From positions 1-45,113 of the forward strand of contig JAHHQW010000014.1 in assembly GCA_020026195.1 (NCBI GenBank): DNA of 45,113 nt. The letters run 5' to 3'. Source of the stretch: Prevotella sp. Its GTDB lineage: Bacteria > Bacteroidota > Bacteroidia > Bacteroidales > Bacteroidaceae. The notes beneath the pieces are model-generated. The model saw nothing but the letters and a program-made list of their open reading frames with translations. It did not search any database and was not told the DNA's origin. Made by a program: the position numbers and the translations under genes. Shown here one piece after another: positions 16,361 to 26,181 of this stretch. Position 1 is the first letter of the stretch. Every line of letters starts with the position of its first letter.

Positions 16361-18247
16361 ATGGAAGAACTGAAACATGAATGCGGCGTAGCTATGATAA
16401 GGCTGCTCAAACCGTTAGAGTACTATCAGAAGAAATATGGTACATGGATGTACGGTCTTAACAAACTGTACCTCATGATGGAGAAAGAGCATAACCGCGG
16501 ACAAGAAGGCGCCGGTATGGCATGCGTTAACCTCGATACCGAGCCGGGATCGGAATATATGTTTCGTGAAAGAGCCGAAGGTGCTAATGCAATAACTGAA
16601 ATCTTTGGTAATGTCCATAAAAAACTCAATAATGTTCCTTCTGAACTTCTTTCAAATGCCGATTATGCAAAGAAATATCTTCCTTTCGCTGGCGACATTT
16701 ACATGGGACACTTGAGATATTCTACTACAGGTAAGAGCGGACTGCAGTATGTGCATCCTTTCTTGCGCCGTAATAACTGGCGTTCAAAGAACCTGTGTCT
16801 CTGTGGAAACTTCAATATGACAAATATTGATGAAGTATTCGAGATGCTGACACAGCAGGGACAGTGTCCCCGTGTGCTCAGTGACAGTTACCTTATGCTC
16901 GAACACTTAGGTCATCGTCTTGACAGAGAGACAGAACGTATCTATAAAGAAGCTAAGGAGAAAGGATATAAGAATAAGGAACTTACAAAGTATATCGAAG
17001 ACAACATCAAGGTGTCTAACGTACTCAGCACATCAATGAAATATTATGATGGCGGTTACGTAGTATGCGGTATCACTGGTAGTGGTGAGATGTTTGCCAT
17101 GCGCGATCCCAAGGGTCTGCGTCCTGCATTCTGGTATCAGAACGATGAAATTATTGCTCTTGCCAGCGAACGCCCCGTGCTGCAGACAACATTTGACCTT
17201 GAATGTGGTGATATTCACGAACTCAATCCCGGACAGGCTCTTATCGTAACAAAGAACGGAATGTTCACTCTCGAACAGATTCTTCCTGCTGCAGACAACA
17301 GAGCATGTGCTTTTGAGAGAATTTATTTCAGTCGTGGATCAGACCGTGACATATATAAGGAAAGAAAGCGTCTTGGTGAGAATCTTACAGGACAGATTCT
17401 TAAGACTGTAGACTATGATACGGAGAATACAGTATTCTCGTTCATTCCTAATACAGCAGAGGTTGCATTCTATGGAATGTTGGAAGGTTTCAACAACTAC
17501 CTCAATCAGGAGAAGATAAAGAAGATACAGGCACTTGATCATAAGCCTACGGCCGACGAACTTCAGCACATTATGAGTCAGCGTATTCGTGCAGAAAAGG
17601 TTGCATGGAAAGATATCAAACTGCGTACTTTCATTGCTGAAGGCAACTCTCGTAACGACCTCGCTTCACACGTTTACGACATCACTTACGAATCTGTAGT
17701 TCCTTACAAGGATAACCTCGTAATCATTGATGACAGTATCGTTCGCGGAACAACACTTCGCAACAGTATCCTTAAGATACTTGACCGTCTGCATCCGCGT
17801 AAGATTGTAATTGTCAGCAGTTCTCCGCAGATCAGATATCCGGATTTCTATGGTATTGATATGGCACGTATGGATGATTTCTGCGTGTTCAAGGCAACGG
17901 TGGAACTTCTTAAGGACCGTGGCATGGAAAATATTCTTGACGAAGTATACGAGAACTGTAAGAAGGAAATCCTCAAGCCAAAAGAAGAAATACAGAACTG
18001 TGTCAAGGCAATATATGAGCCTTTCACAGTAGAAGAGATAAATAAGAAGATAGTAGAGATATTATGTCCCGACAATGTAACAACTCCCATTAAGATTGTA
18101 TATCAGTCAATCGAAGGCATGCGCGAGGCTATTCCCAACCATCCTGGTGACTGGTACTTCACAGGTGATTATCCCACTCCGGGCGGTATGAAGCACTGCA
18201 ACCTGGCATATATCAACTATTACGAAAACAGACGGGAACGTCATTAA
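16361..18247 (+). CDS. purF: Amidophosphoribosyltransferase, long Bacteroidetes form
   Basis: 628 aa, about 120-150 residues longer than the common PurF. Cys8 (HECGVA) is the expected N-terminal nucleophile after removal of a seven-residue propeptide. The class II glutamine amidotransferase half includes HNRGQEGAGMA, MGHLRYSTTGKSGLQ and LCGNFNMTN. The phosphoribosyltransferase half has the PRPP loop VIIDDSIVRGTT at about residues 454-466. It makes phosphoribosylamine from PRPP and glutamine, the first committed step of purine synthesis. Extra segments surround the amidotransferase core and the region near residues 370-400. It is first in a tight operon with carA and carB, 22 bases before carA. 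Both neighbours also use glutamine as nitrogen donor. Confidence 0.92.
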   Translation: MEELKHECGVAMIRLLKPLEYYQKKYGTWMYGLNKLYLMMEKEHNRGQEGAGMACVNLDTEPGSEYMFRERAEGANAITEIFGNVHKKLNNVPSELLSNADYAKKYLPFAGDIYMGHLRYSTTGKSGLQYVHPFLRRNNWRSKNLCLCGNFNMTNIDEVFEMLTQQGQCPRVLSDSYLMLEHLGHRLDRETERIYKEAKEKGYKNKELTKYIEDNIKVSNVLSTSMKYYDGGYVVCGITGSGEMFAMRDPKGLRPAFWYQNDEIIALASERPVLQTTFDLECGDIHELNPGQALIVTKNGMFTLEQILPAADNRACAFERIYFSRGSDRDIYKERKRLGENLTGQILKTVDYDTENTVFSFIPNTAEVAFYGMLEGFNNYLNQEKIKKIQALDHKPTADELQHIMSQRIRAEKVAWKDIKLRTFIAEGNSRNDLASHVYDITYESVVPYKDNLVIIDDSIVRGTTLRNSILKILDRLHPRKIVIVSSSPQIRYPDFYGIDMARMDDFCVFKATVELLKDRGMENILDEVYENCKKEILKPKEEIQNCVKAIYEPFTVEEINKKIVEILCPDNVTTPIKIVYQSIEGMREAIPNHPGDWYFTGDYPTPGGMKHCNLAYINYYENRRERH

Positions 18248-18269
18248 ATTACGACAAAAGATTAGAACA

Positions 18270-19358
18270 ATGAAGAATGTAACATTAGTCTTAGACAATG
18301 GAGTAAAATTTCGAGGAAAGTCGTTCGGATACGATATTCCCGTAGCAGGTGAAGTCGTTTTTAATACCGCGATGACAGGTTATCCCGAAAGTTTGACCGA
18401 CCCTTCGTATGCCGGACAGATGATAACGCTTACTGTGCCCCTCGTAGGTAATTACGGTGTACCTCCTTTTACATTTAAGGAAAACGGACTGGCAGACTTC
18501 ATGGAAAGCGACCATATCTATGCTTCGGCTATTATAGTTGCTGACTATAGTGAGCAGTACAGTCACTGGAATGCTGTTGAGAGTCTGGCAGACTGGCTTA
18601 AGCGCGAGCATATTCCTGGTATTACAGGAATCGACACAAGAGCACTCACAAAAGAACTTCGTGAGAGCGGTGTCATGATGGGTAAGATCTTATTCGACGA
18701 TATGCCTGATGAAGTTCCTACAGCACAGTACTCTGGTGTCAACTTTGTTGATAAGGTAAGCTGCAAGGAAATAATCAAGTACAACGAAGGCGAAGATAAG
18801 AAGAAGGTAGTGTTAGTGGACTGTGGTGTAAAGCAGAACATCATCCGCTGTCTTATCAAGCGTGATGTTGAGGTAATCCGCGTTCCCTGGAATTACGATT
18901 ACAATGACATGCAGTTCGACGGACTCTTCCTTTCAAATGGTCCTGGTGACCCTGACATGTGCGTTGAGGCTGTAGATATCCTCCGTCGTTTCATGGCAGC
19001 TAACCCCACAAAACCCATCTGTGGAATATGTATGGGAAATCAGCTCCTTGCTAAGGCAGGCGGAGCAACAATATATAAACTCAAGTACGGTCATCGTTCA
19101 CACAACCAGCCGGTACGTATGGTAGGCACTGACAAGTGCTACATCACCAGTCAGAACCACGGTTACGCAGCTGATTCAAAGACATTGGGCAGTGACTGGG
19201 AAGAACTGTTCGTTAACATGAACGACGGTTCGAACGAAGGAATAAAGCACAAGACCAATCCCTGGTTCTCTTGCCAGTTCCATCCAGAGGCATGCTCAGG
19301 ACCAACCGATACTGATTTTATATTTGATATGTTTGTTGAAAAATTGAATAACCACTGA
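18270..19358 (+). CDS. carA: Carbamoyl-phosphate synthase small (glutaminase) subunit
   Basis: 362 aa. The N-terminal CarA-specific domain (LVLDNGVKFRGKSFG; GEVVFNTAMTGYPESLTDPSYAGQ) is followed by a class I glutamine amidotransferase. The nucleophile motif is PICGICMGNQLLA, and the His/Glu pair is in FHPEACSGP. It supplies ammonia to CarB for carbamoyl phosphate, used in pyrimidine and arginine synthesis. Its stop is separated from the carB ATG by one base, which indicates translational coupling. Confidence 0.97.
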   Translation: MKNVTLVLDNGVKFRGKSFGYDIPVAGEVVFNTAMTGYPESLTDPSYAGQMITLTVPLVGNYGVPPFTFKENGLADFMESDHIYASAIIVADYSEQYSHWNAVESLADWLKREHIPGITGIDTRALTKELRESGVMMGKILFDDMPDEVPTAQYSGVNFVDKVSCKEIIKYNEGEDKKKVVLVDCGVKQNIIRCLIKRDVEVIRVPWNYDYNDMQFDGLFLSNGPGDPDMCVEAVDILRRFMAANPTKPICGICMGNQLLAKAGGATIYKLKYGHRSHNQPVRMVGTDKCYITSQNHGYAADSKTLGSDWEELFVNMNDGSNEGIKHKTNPWFSCQFHPEACSGPTDTDFIFDMFVEKLNNH

Positions 19359-19359
19359 T

Positions 19360-22300
19360 ATGAGAGACGAGAGTATAAAGAAAGTATTGCTCCTTGGATC
19401 AGGAGCACTCAAGATAGGTGAGGCAGGCGAGTTCGACTATTCAGGATCGCAGGCTCTCAAGGCATTGCGCGAAGAGGGTATAAGAACAGTTCTTATCAAT
19501 CCTAATATCGCTACAGTGCAGACATCCGATGGTGTCGCAGACGAAATTTATTTCTTGCCTGTACAGCCATATTTTGTGGAAAAGGTAATCGAGAAAGAAC
19601 GTCCCGACGGTATCCTTCTGGCATTTGGCGGACAGACAGCACTCAACTGCGGTGTACAGCTTTATGAGAGTGGTGTTCTCGATAAATATAAGGTTAAGGT
19701 CCTCGGTACACCTGTAAAGGCTATCATGGATACAGAAGACCGTGAGCTTTTCGTTGATCGTCTTAATCAGATTAATGTAAAGACCATCAGCTCTCAGGCT
19801 TGTGCTAACATCGAGGAAGCACGTCAGGCTGCAGCTCATTTAGGTTATCCTGTCATCCTTCGTGCTGCTTATGCACTCGGTGGTCTCGGCAGTGGTTTCT
19901 GTAACAACGAGGAAGAACTTAACGTTCTTGCAGAAAAAGCATTCTCTTTCTCTCCGCAGGTTCTTGTAGAAAAGAGTCTTAAGGGATGGAAGGAAATAGA
20001 ATATGAAGTAGTACGTGACCGTTACAACAACTGTATCACAGTATGTAACATGGAGAACTTCGACCCGCTGGGAATCCATACCGGTGAGAGTATCGTAATC
20101 GCTCCTTCACAGACACTTACTAACAGCGAATACCACAAGCTTCGTGAACTCTCAATTCGTATCGTACGCCATATCGGTATTGTGGGCGAATGTAATGTTC
20201 AGTATGCTTTCGACCCTGAGAGCGAGGACTATCGTGTAATTGAAGTCAATGCACGTCTCAGTCGTTCGTCAGCCCTTGCTTCTAAGGCAACAGGTTATCC
20301 TCTTGCATCGGTAGCAGCTAAGTTAGGTATGGGTTACGGACTCTTCGAACTTCATAACTCAGTAACAAAGACAACAAGTGCATTCTTCGAACCCGCACTC
20401 GACTATGTAGTATGTAAGATACCTCGCTGGGACCTCAGTAAGTTCCGTGGTGTTGACCGCGAGTTAGGTTCTTCAATGAAGTCTGTCGGTGAGGTTATGG
20501 CCATCGGTCGTACCTTCGAGGAAGCCCTTCAGAAGGGTCTCCGTATGATAGGACAGGGAATGCATGGTTTTGTAGAGAATAAGGAACTTAAGATTGATGA
20601 TATTGATACAGCCCTGAAAGAACCGACAGATAAGCGCGTGTTCATTATCTCTAAGGCGATGCAGAAGGGATATACAGTCGATCAGATTCACGATCTTACA
20701 AAGATTGACCGCTGGTTCCTTTACAAACTGAAGCACATCATCGAGATTGATCAGCGTCTGAAGAAATGTACAAGCATTAACGTACTTGATAAGGAACTCC
20801 TCAGAGAAGCTAAGATATATGGTTTCACCGACTTCCAGATAGCACGTGCCGTAGGACTTGAGTCACAGGTAGACAGTATGGCAACAGCCGGACTCATTGT
20901 ACGTGACTTCCGTAAGAACTTAGGCATCGTTCCTCATGTTAAGCAGATTGATACTCTTGCAGGCGAGTTCCCTGCACAGACCAACTACCTGTATGTTACT
21001 TATGCAGCAACGGAGACTGACGTTCAGTATAAGAACGACCGTCGCAGTATCATCGTTCTCGGTTCAGGTGCTTACCGTATCGGTAGCTCGGTAGAATTTG
21101 ACTGGTGCGGTGTTCAGGCTCTGAATACCATCCGTAAGGAAGGTTACCGCAGCGTAATGATCAACTACAACCCTGAGACAGTATCTACCGACTATGATAT
21201 GTGCGACCGTCTCTATTTCGATGAACTTACATTAGAGCGTGTGCTCGATATCATCGATATGGAACGTCCTTACGGTGTTATCCTTTCTACAGGCGGACAG
21301 ATTCCTAATAACCTTGCAATGCGTCTTGACGCACAGCATGTACATATCTTAGGAACACAGGCTAAGGATATAGATAACGCAGAAGACAGAGCTAAGTTCT
21401 CGTCAATGCTTTCTCGTAACAACATCGACCAGCCGGCATGGAGCGCACTTACCTCAATGGAGGATATCGATAAGTTTATCGAAGAAGTAGGATTCCCTGT
21501 TTTAGTACGTCCTTCTTATGTACTTTCAGGTGCAGCCATGAACGTATGCTCTAACCGCGAGGAACTTGATCGTTTCCTGCAGCTTGCAGCTAATGTATCA
21601 GAAGACCATCCCGTTGTTGTAAGTCAGTTCATCGAACACGCTAAGGAAGTTGAGATGGATGCTGTTGCACAGAATGGTGAAATCATTGCCTATGCAATCA
21701 GCGAGCATATCGAGTTTGCTGGTGTTCACTCAGGTGATGCAACAATCCAGTTCCCGCCGCAGAAACTCTATTGTGAGACAATCCGTCGTATCAAGCGCGT
21801 TAGTCGTCAGATAGCAAAAGAACTCCACATCAGTGGTCCGTTCAATATTCAGTATCTGGCACGTGAGAACGATATTAAGGTAATCGAATGTAACCTCCGT
21901 GCTTCACGTTCGTTCCCGTTCGTAAGTAAGGTCCTTAAGATTAACCTTATCGAACTTGCAACAAAGATTATGCTCGGCATCAATGTAGAGAAACCCAATA
22001 AGAACCTCTTCGACCTTGACTACGTTGGTATCAAGGCAAGTCAGTTCTCGTTCAACCGTCTGCAGAAAGCCGACCCAGTTCTCGGTGTAGATATGGCAAG
22101 TACAGGTGAAGTAGGATGTCTTGGTGACGATACCGGCACAGCACTTCTCAAGAGTATGCTTTCAGTAGGTTATCGTATTCCTAAGCGTAACATCCTCCTT
22201 TCTACAGGTAGTGCAAAACAGAAGGTTGAGATGCTTGATGCAGCAGCACTTCTTGCAAAGAAAGGTTACAAATTGTTTGCAACAGGCGGAACATCTCGTT

Positions 22301-22587
22301 ACCTCACAGAGAATGGTATTGAGAACACTTTAGTATACTGGCCTTCAGAAGACGGACAGCCACAGGCACTTGAGATGCTTCACAATCATGAGATAGACAT
22401 GGTGGTTAACGTAACGAAGAACTTGTCAGTAAGCGAACTTGACAACGGTTATAAGATTCGTCGTGCAGCGATTGACCTGAACGTACCTCTTATCACAAAT
22501 GCTCGTCTGGCAAGTGCTTTCATTAAGGCATTCTGTTCTATCAATCCCGATCAGATTGGCATCAAGTCTTGGAGAGAATATAGATAA
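19360..22587 (+). CDS. carB: Carbamoyl-phosphate synthase large subunit
   Basis: 1075 aa, matching the roughly 1073-residue family norm. Two homologous ATP-grasp synthetase halves are visible. The first starts LLLGSGALKIGEAGEFDYSG, and the second is at about residue 563 with IVLGSGAYRIGSSVEFDWCG. Each half has a paired ATP-grasp core (VIEVNARLSRSSALASK; VIECNLRASRSFPFVSK). The C-terminal 140 residues are an MGS-type allosteric domain (GYKLFATGGTSRYL; DMVVNVTKN). It makes carbamoyl phosphate from bicarbonate, two ATP and CarA-derived ammonia. It is last in the purF-carA-carB operon and followed by a terminator. Confidence 0.98.
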   Translation: MRDESIKKVLLLGSGALKIGEAGEFDYSGSQALKALREEGIRTVLINPNIATVQTSDGVADEIYFLPVQPYFVEKVIEKERPDGILLAFGGQTALNCGVQLYESGVLDKYKVKVLGTPVKAIMDTEDRELFVDRLNQINVKTISSQACANIEEARQAAAHLGYPVILRAAYALGGLGSGFCNNEEELNVLAEKAFSFSPQVLVEKSLKGWKEIEYEVVRDRYNNCITVCNMENFDPLGIHTGESIVIAPSQTLTNSEYHKLRELSIRIVRHIGIVGECNVQYAFDPESEDYRVIEVNARLSRSSALASKATGYPLASVAAKLGMGYGLFELHNSVTKTTSAFFEPALDYVVCKIPRWDLSKFRGVDRELGSSMKSVGEVMAIGRTFEEALQKGLRMIGQGMHGFVENKELKIDDIDTALKEPTDKRVFIISKAMQKGYTVDQIHDLTKIDRWFLYKLKHIIEIDQRLKKCTSINVLDKELLREAKIYGFTDFQIARAVGLESQVDSMATAGLIVRDFRKNLGIVPHVKQIDTLAGEFPAQTNYLYVTYAATETDVQYKNDRRSIIVLGSGAYRIGSSVEFDWCGVQALNTIRKEGYRSVMINYNPETVSTDYDMCDRLYFDELTLERVLDIIDMERPYGVILSTGGQIPNNLAMRLDAQHVHILGTQAKDIDNAEDRAKFSSMLSRNNIDQPAWSALTSMEDIDKFIEEVGFPVLVRPSYVLSGAAMNVCSNREELDRFLQLAANVSEDHPVVVSQFIEHAKEVEMDAVAQNGEIIAYAISEHIEFAGVHSGDATIQFPPQKLYCETIRRIKRVSRQIAKELHISGPFNIQYLARENDIKVIECNLRASRSFPFVSKVLKINLIELATKIMLGINVEKPNKNLFDLDYVGIKASQFSFNRLQKADPVLGVDMASTGEVGCLGDDTGTALLKSMLSVGYRIPKRNILLSTGSAKQKVEMLDAAALLAKKGYKLFATGGTSRYLTENGIENTLVYWPSEDGQPQALEMLHNHEIDMVVNVTKNLSVSELDNGYKIRRAAIDLNVPLITNARLASAFIKAFCSINPDQIGIKSWREYR

Positions 22588-22611
22588 TACTATATATAAT
22601 AATGTGTAATG

Positions 22612-22647
22612 ACAGCAGCAGGTTTCTTACTTGCTGCTGTTTTTTTG
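22612..22647 (+). terminator. Rho-independent terminator of the purF-carAB operon
   Basis: Stem ACAGCAGCA (22612-22620) with TGCTGCTGT (22632-22640), followed directly by seven T. Confidence 0.9.
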
Positions 22648-22721
22648 TCCCCATGTAAATTTATATACACTAATAAGGTGTAATTTATCGAAATTTACAA
22701 TCAGTATTTTGCCGAAACTTG

Positions 22722-22729
22722 TATATTTG
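22722..22729 (+). promoter_or_regulatory. -7 box of the sensor-kinase operon
   Basis: TATATTTG (TAnnTTTG). The ATG is 21 bases further on, so the leader would be very short. No -33 match was found. Confidence 0.5.
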
Positions 22730-22749
22730 CATAAATATCATGCAGATGT

Positions 22750-25700
22750 ATGAATAAAGGTGTATTACATATAATATTTTTCTTAGTGGCGGCATTACTT
22801 ATGTCGGCTTGTAGTAATATGCCTGATGGCAGTATAGAGGCAGAAAGATATAATGCCATTTCATACGACTATCATTATAAGGACCTTGATTCAGCCATGC
22901 ATTATGCCCTGAAGGCAGCAGAGGCAACAGACGATTACGACCGCGGACTTGCAGAGGCTCTTAATAATAAGGCATTCGTATATATCCAGCAGATGCATTA
23001 CGATTCTGCAAAGATTTGTCTTGATGAAATTGCCAGACATTCGGACAACCAGATAGAACTTGCCGTGGCTGATGTGCAGAATATGCGTCTCTGTCAGCGA
23101 CGTGCCATGAATAAGGACTTCTATGATTATCGCGAGAGTGCCCGCAAACGACTCCGCCGTATTGAGGAAGAACAGGATAATTTATCCGAACGACTCTTAG
23201 GACGACTGATTTATGCCCGTACCGAGTTTAATATTGTCAATTCGGTATATTATTACTATGTAGGAATGCAGCGCCGTTCCGAACGCGCCCTGAAACGACT
23301 CAACAACTATAAATATTTGCATAAGGACACGGCACAGTATCTTAATTACCTTTTCCAGAAAGGAACGCAGGGCAAGATGTCAGAGGCACGTACTCCCGAA
23401 GAGATACAGAGTCTTATGCGCTGTTATTTCCTCAGCTCACGAATGGGATATGTCTACTGGAAAGCCAATTCGTTGCAGATGATAGCAGAATGCATGGCAT
23501 CAGAGGACTGCCGTCTGCGTGAGGATGTCAAGATGTGCGCAGCATTCTTTAATATCAGTAATACACCCGACGAACTCTCTGCCGGAGTATTAGCCAACCA
23601 GGCACTCGATATGTTCATGGATTATGGCGATACATATCAGGTGGCAGGAACATACCGAACCCTTGCTTCATGTTATCTCTCAATAAAAGATTACCAGTCA
23701 GCACTTTTCTGTCTCGATAAGGCACTGCACCGCGATACACTCGTTAATTCCGCCCCCGACCTTGTCGCAGGAATACGCGAACTTATGAGTGTTACCTATT
23801 CGGCAATGGGTGATAAACAAGCCAGTGACTATAATCGTAACATCTACCTCGACCTTCAGGAGATGACACGACAGGACCGTAAGTTTGAGGCACGTGCCGA
23901 GATGCTCGACTCTTCGCTTGCCGAACTTAACATCATGATTGCAGGTGTCGTGGCAATGATAATAATACTGCTGGTACTTCTCCTCATTCTCAGTAGAATG
24001 CGCCGTCGCCGCAGTCTGCTTAACAAGAAAGAAGATGTACTTGCACCTCTGCGTCAGTGGAAGGAAGAGATGGATAGAAAGGAAGAAGAACGTAACACCA
24101 GATACGAGGAGACTGGAGAAAAATATAACATAGAACGTCTTAAGGTCGTTAAGAACAAGCGTCGTGCAGCCGATAACCGCGCCAAGATAGCACTTGCCGA
24201 GACCGTCTCGCCACTAATCGACCGTATGCTCAATGAAGTACGCAGAGCGCAGAACCCCGACATTACCGAAGAAGAACGCGCCCGCCGTCTCGACTATGTG
24301 TCACAGATAGCAGGAAAGATAAACGATTACAATACCGTCCTCACCGAATGGATAGAACTCCGTCGCGGAATGATAAGCATGAACATCGAAAGTTTCGCTC
24401 TTCAGGATGTTTTCGACCTCGTTTCCCGTGGCAGTATGACATTCTCGTTAAAGGGAATAACACTCAATGTGGAACCTACCGATGCAGTGGTAAAAGCCGA
24501 CAAGGTGCTTACCCTCTTCATGATAAATACCATTGCTGACAATGCCCGTAAGCACACAGCCGAAGGCGGACATGTAGACATTACGGCAGTAAAGAGCAAC
24601 GGATATACAGACATTTCAGTAACCGATAACGGATGCGGAATGACAGAGGAACAGTTGAGTGGTGTCTTCTCGCGCGATATCTCCGGCGGACACGGTTTTG
24701 GATTAGTCAACTGTAAAGGTATCATTGAGAAATACCGCAAGACCAGTCGTATATTCGATGTATGCAGCATCAAGGCAGAGAGCGAAAAGGGCAGAGGCAG
24801 TCGCTTTACCTTCCGACTCCCTTCAGGAATAATCAAGACCATCATAGCACTGTTCACGATGTTTACATCCGTCAGTGCATCAGCAGAAACACTTTCTCCC
24901 GACACACTCATGGCAAACTATGCCGATTCGATATATTACAGTAACGTAGGCGGCTATTATCACGATGCCATAGCCTATGCCGACTCAGTAGTGAAATATG
25001 CCAATCAGTGTTATCGTAAGATAGAACCAAATGGGAAAGACACTATTTCTGTAATGGGACATCTGATTGATGATGCTGCAGAAGTATTATGGCTTAACAG
25101 AGAACTTCCAATAGATTATACCATAATTCTCGATATGCGAAACGAGACAGCCGTGGCAGCCCTTGCATTACACTATACCGATATATACAGATACAACAAC
25201 AAGGCATATACCTCGCTCTTCAAGGAACTTTCATCAGACAAGTCACTCCCGGAGTATTGTTCCGTGATGCAGAAGTCAAAAAACGATAAGACTATTGCTG
25301 TAATCCTTTTGGTACTCCTTCTCCTGTCCGTATTCCCGGCATATTATTTCTTCTATTACAGACACGTAATATCACACAAACTCTCGCTTGATAAGATTAA
25401 CGAGATAAACCGAATACTCCATGACGAAGGAACGCCCGAAGAAAAACTCAAGGCAATAGAGACACTGTCACACAGCTGCAACAGCGAACTCTCGCAGAAG
25501 GTAGTTACTGGGGCAATGAAAGCCCTGAACAGTCATATAGCCACTACGGGCAGACAGATGGACGACATGGAATCGGCAGAGGATGACATTGCCCGTGCAG
25601 AATATGAAAACGACAGAATGTATGTGTCTAACAGTATCACGGACAACTGTCTCAGCACACTCAAACACGAAACAATGTATTATCCTGCGCGTATCAGTCA

Positions 25701-26172
25701 GCTTGTGCGTGGTGGCAGTGATGAGGCTGATTCACTGCTTCAGTTAGTAGAATATTATCGCGACCTGTATAATATCCTCATGCTCCAGTCACGTCAGCAG
25801 ACCAACAATATGGTGTTTGAGAACAAACGCATAGCACTCTCAGAACTCCTGCATACCGAAACCGACCTATATACCAAAGGCGATAAAGACGTAATGGAAT
25901 ATATGTTTGAAATTCTTCGTAAAGAGTCGGAAGACGGAAAGTTCAGTGTCTCTGTATCTGAAACCGATCCTCGCTATGTCATCATAGAAACATACATAGG
26001 CAGACAGCATACAGGCGGAATATTCGTTCCTTCGGCAGAGAACATCCCGTTCCTTCTGTGTCGCGGAATAATACGCGATCACTCCGAGATGACAGGACTT
26101 CGCGGCTGCGGTATAGATGCCGTGAAAGAAGGAGAGAGAACAAAGATAATAATTAAACTGACAAGAAAATAA
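22750..26172 (+). CDS. Double-module membrane sensor histidine kinase lipoprotein (DUF5112/DUF5113-like)
   Basis: 1140 aa. A lipoprotein signal ends LMSAC (Cys21). Residues about 30-390 are TPR-like helical repeats (sensor). A membrane helix follows near 394-416 (IMIAGVVAMIIILLVLLLIL) with a basic stop, then a coiled linker. A GHKL ATPase spans about 579-693: N box MINTIADNARKHT, G1 DNGCGM at 626-631, G2 GGHGFGLVN at about 646-654. A hydrophobic, signal-peptide-like segment (about 694-716, ending SVSASAE) starts a second, shorter sensor region. A second membrane helix lies at about 847-873. A cytoplasmic part has an H-box-like LKHETMYYP (His973) and a C-terminal domain without recognisable N, G1 or G2 boxes. 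It heads an operon with the response regulator ten bases downstream. Confidence 0.85.
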   Translation: MNKGVLHIIFFLVAALLMSACSNMPDGSIEAERYNAISYDYHYKDLDSAMHYALKAAEATDDYDRGLAEALNNKAFVYIQQMHYDSAKICLDEIARHSDNQIELAVADVQNMRLCQRRAMNKDFYDYRESARKRLRRIEEEQDNLSERLLGRLIYARTEFNIVNSVYYYYVGMQRRSERALKRLNNYKYLHKDTAQYLNYLFQKGTQGKMSEARTPEEIQSLMRCYFLSSRMGYVYWKANSLQMIAECMASEDCRLREDVKMCAAFFNISNTPDELSAGVLANQALDMFMDYGDTYQVAGTYRTLASCYLSIKDYQSALFCLDKALHRDTLVNSAPDLVAGIRELMSVTYSAMGDKQASDYNRNIYLDLQEMTRQDRKFEARAEMLDSSLAELNIMIAGVVAMIIILLVLLLILSRMRRRRSLLNKKEDVLAPLRQWKEEMDRKEEERNTRYEETGEKYNIERLKVVKNKRRAADNRAKIALAETVSPLIDRMLNEVRRAQNPDITEEERARRLDYVSQIAGKINDYNTVLTEWIELRRGMISMNIESFALQDVFDLVSRGSMTFSLKGITLNVEPTDAVVKADKVLTLFMINTIADNARKHTAEGGHVDITAVKSNGYTDISVTDNGCGMTEEQLSGVFSRDISGGHGFGLVNCKGIIEKYRKTSRIFDVCSIKAESEKGRGSRFTFRLPSGIIKTIIALFTMFTSVSASAETLSPDTLMANYADSIYYSNVGGYYHDAIAYADSVVKYANQCYRKIEPNGKDTISVMGHLIDDAAEVLWLNRELPIDYTIILDMRNETAVAALALHYTDIYRYNNKAYTSLFKELSSDKSLPEYCSVMQKSKNDKTIAVILLVLLLLSVFPAYYFFYYRHVISHKLSLDKINEINRILHDEGTPEEKLKAIETLSHSCNSELSQKVVTGAMKALNSHIATTGRQMDDMESAEDDIARAEYENDRMYVSNSITDNCLSTLKHETMYYPARISQLVRGGSDEADSLLQLVEYYRDLYNILMLQSRQQTNNMVFENKRIALSELLHTETDLYTKGDKDVMEYMFEILRKESEDGKFSVSVSETDPRYVIIETYIGRQHTGGIFVPSAENIPFLLCRGIIRDHSEMTGLRGCGIDAVKEGERTKIIIKLTRK

Positions 26173-26181
26173 ATAAGATAT

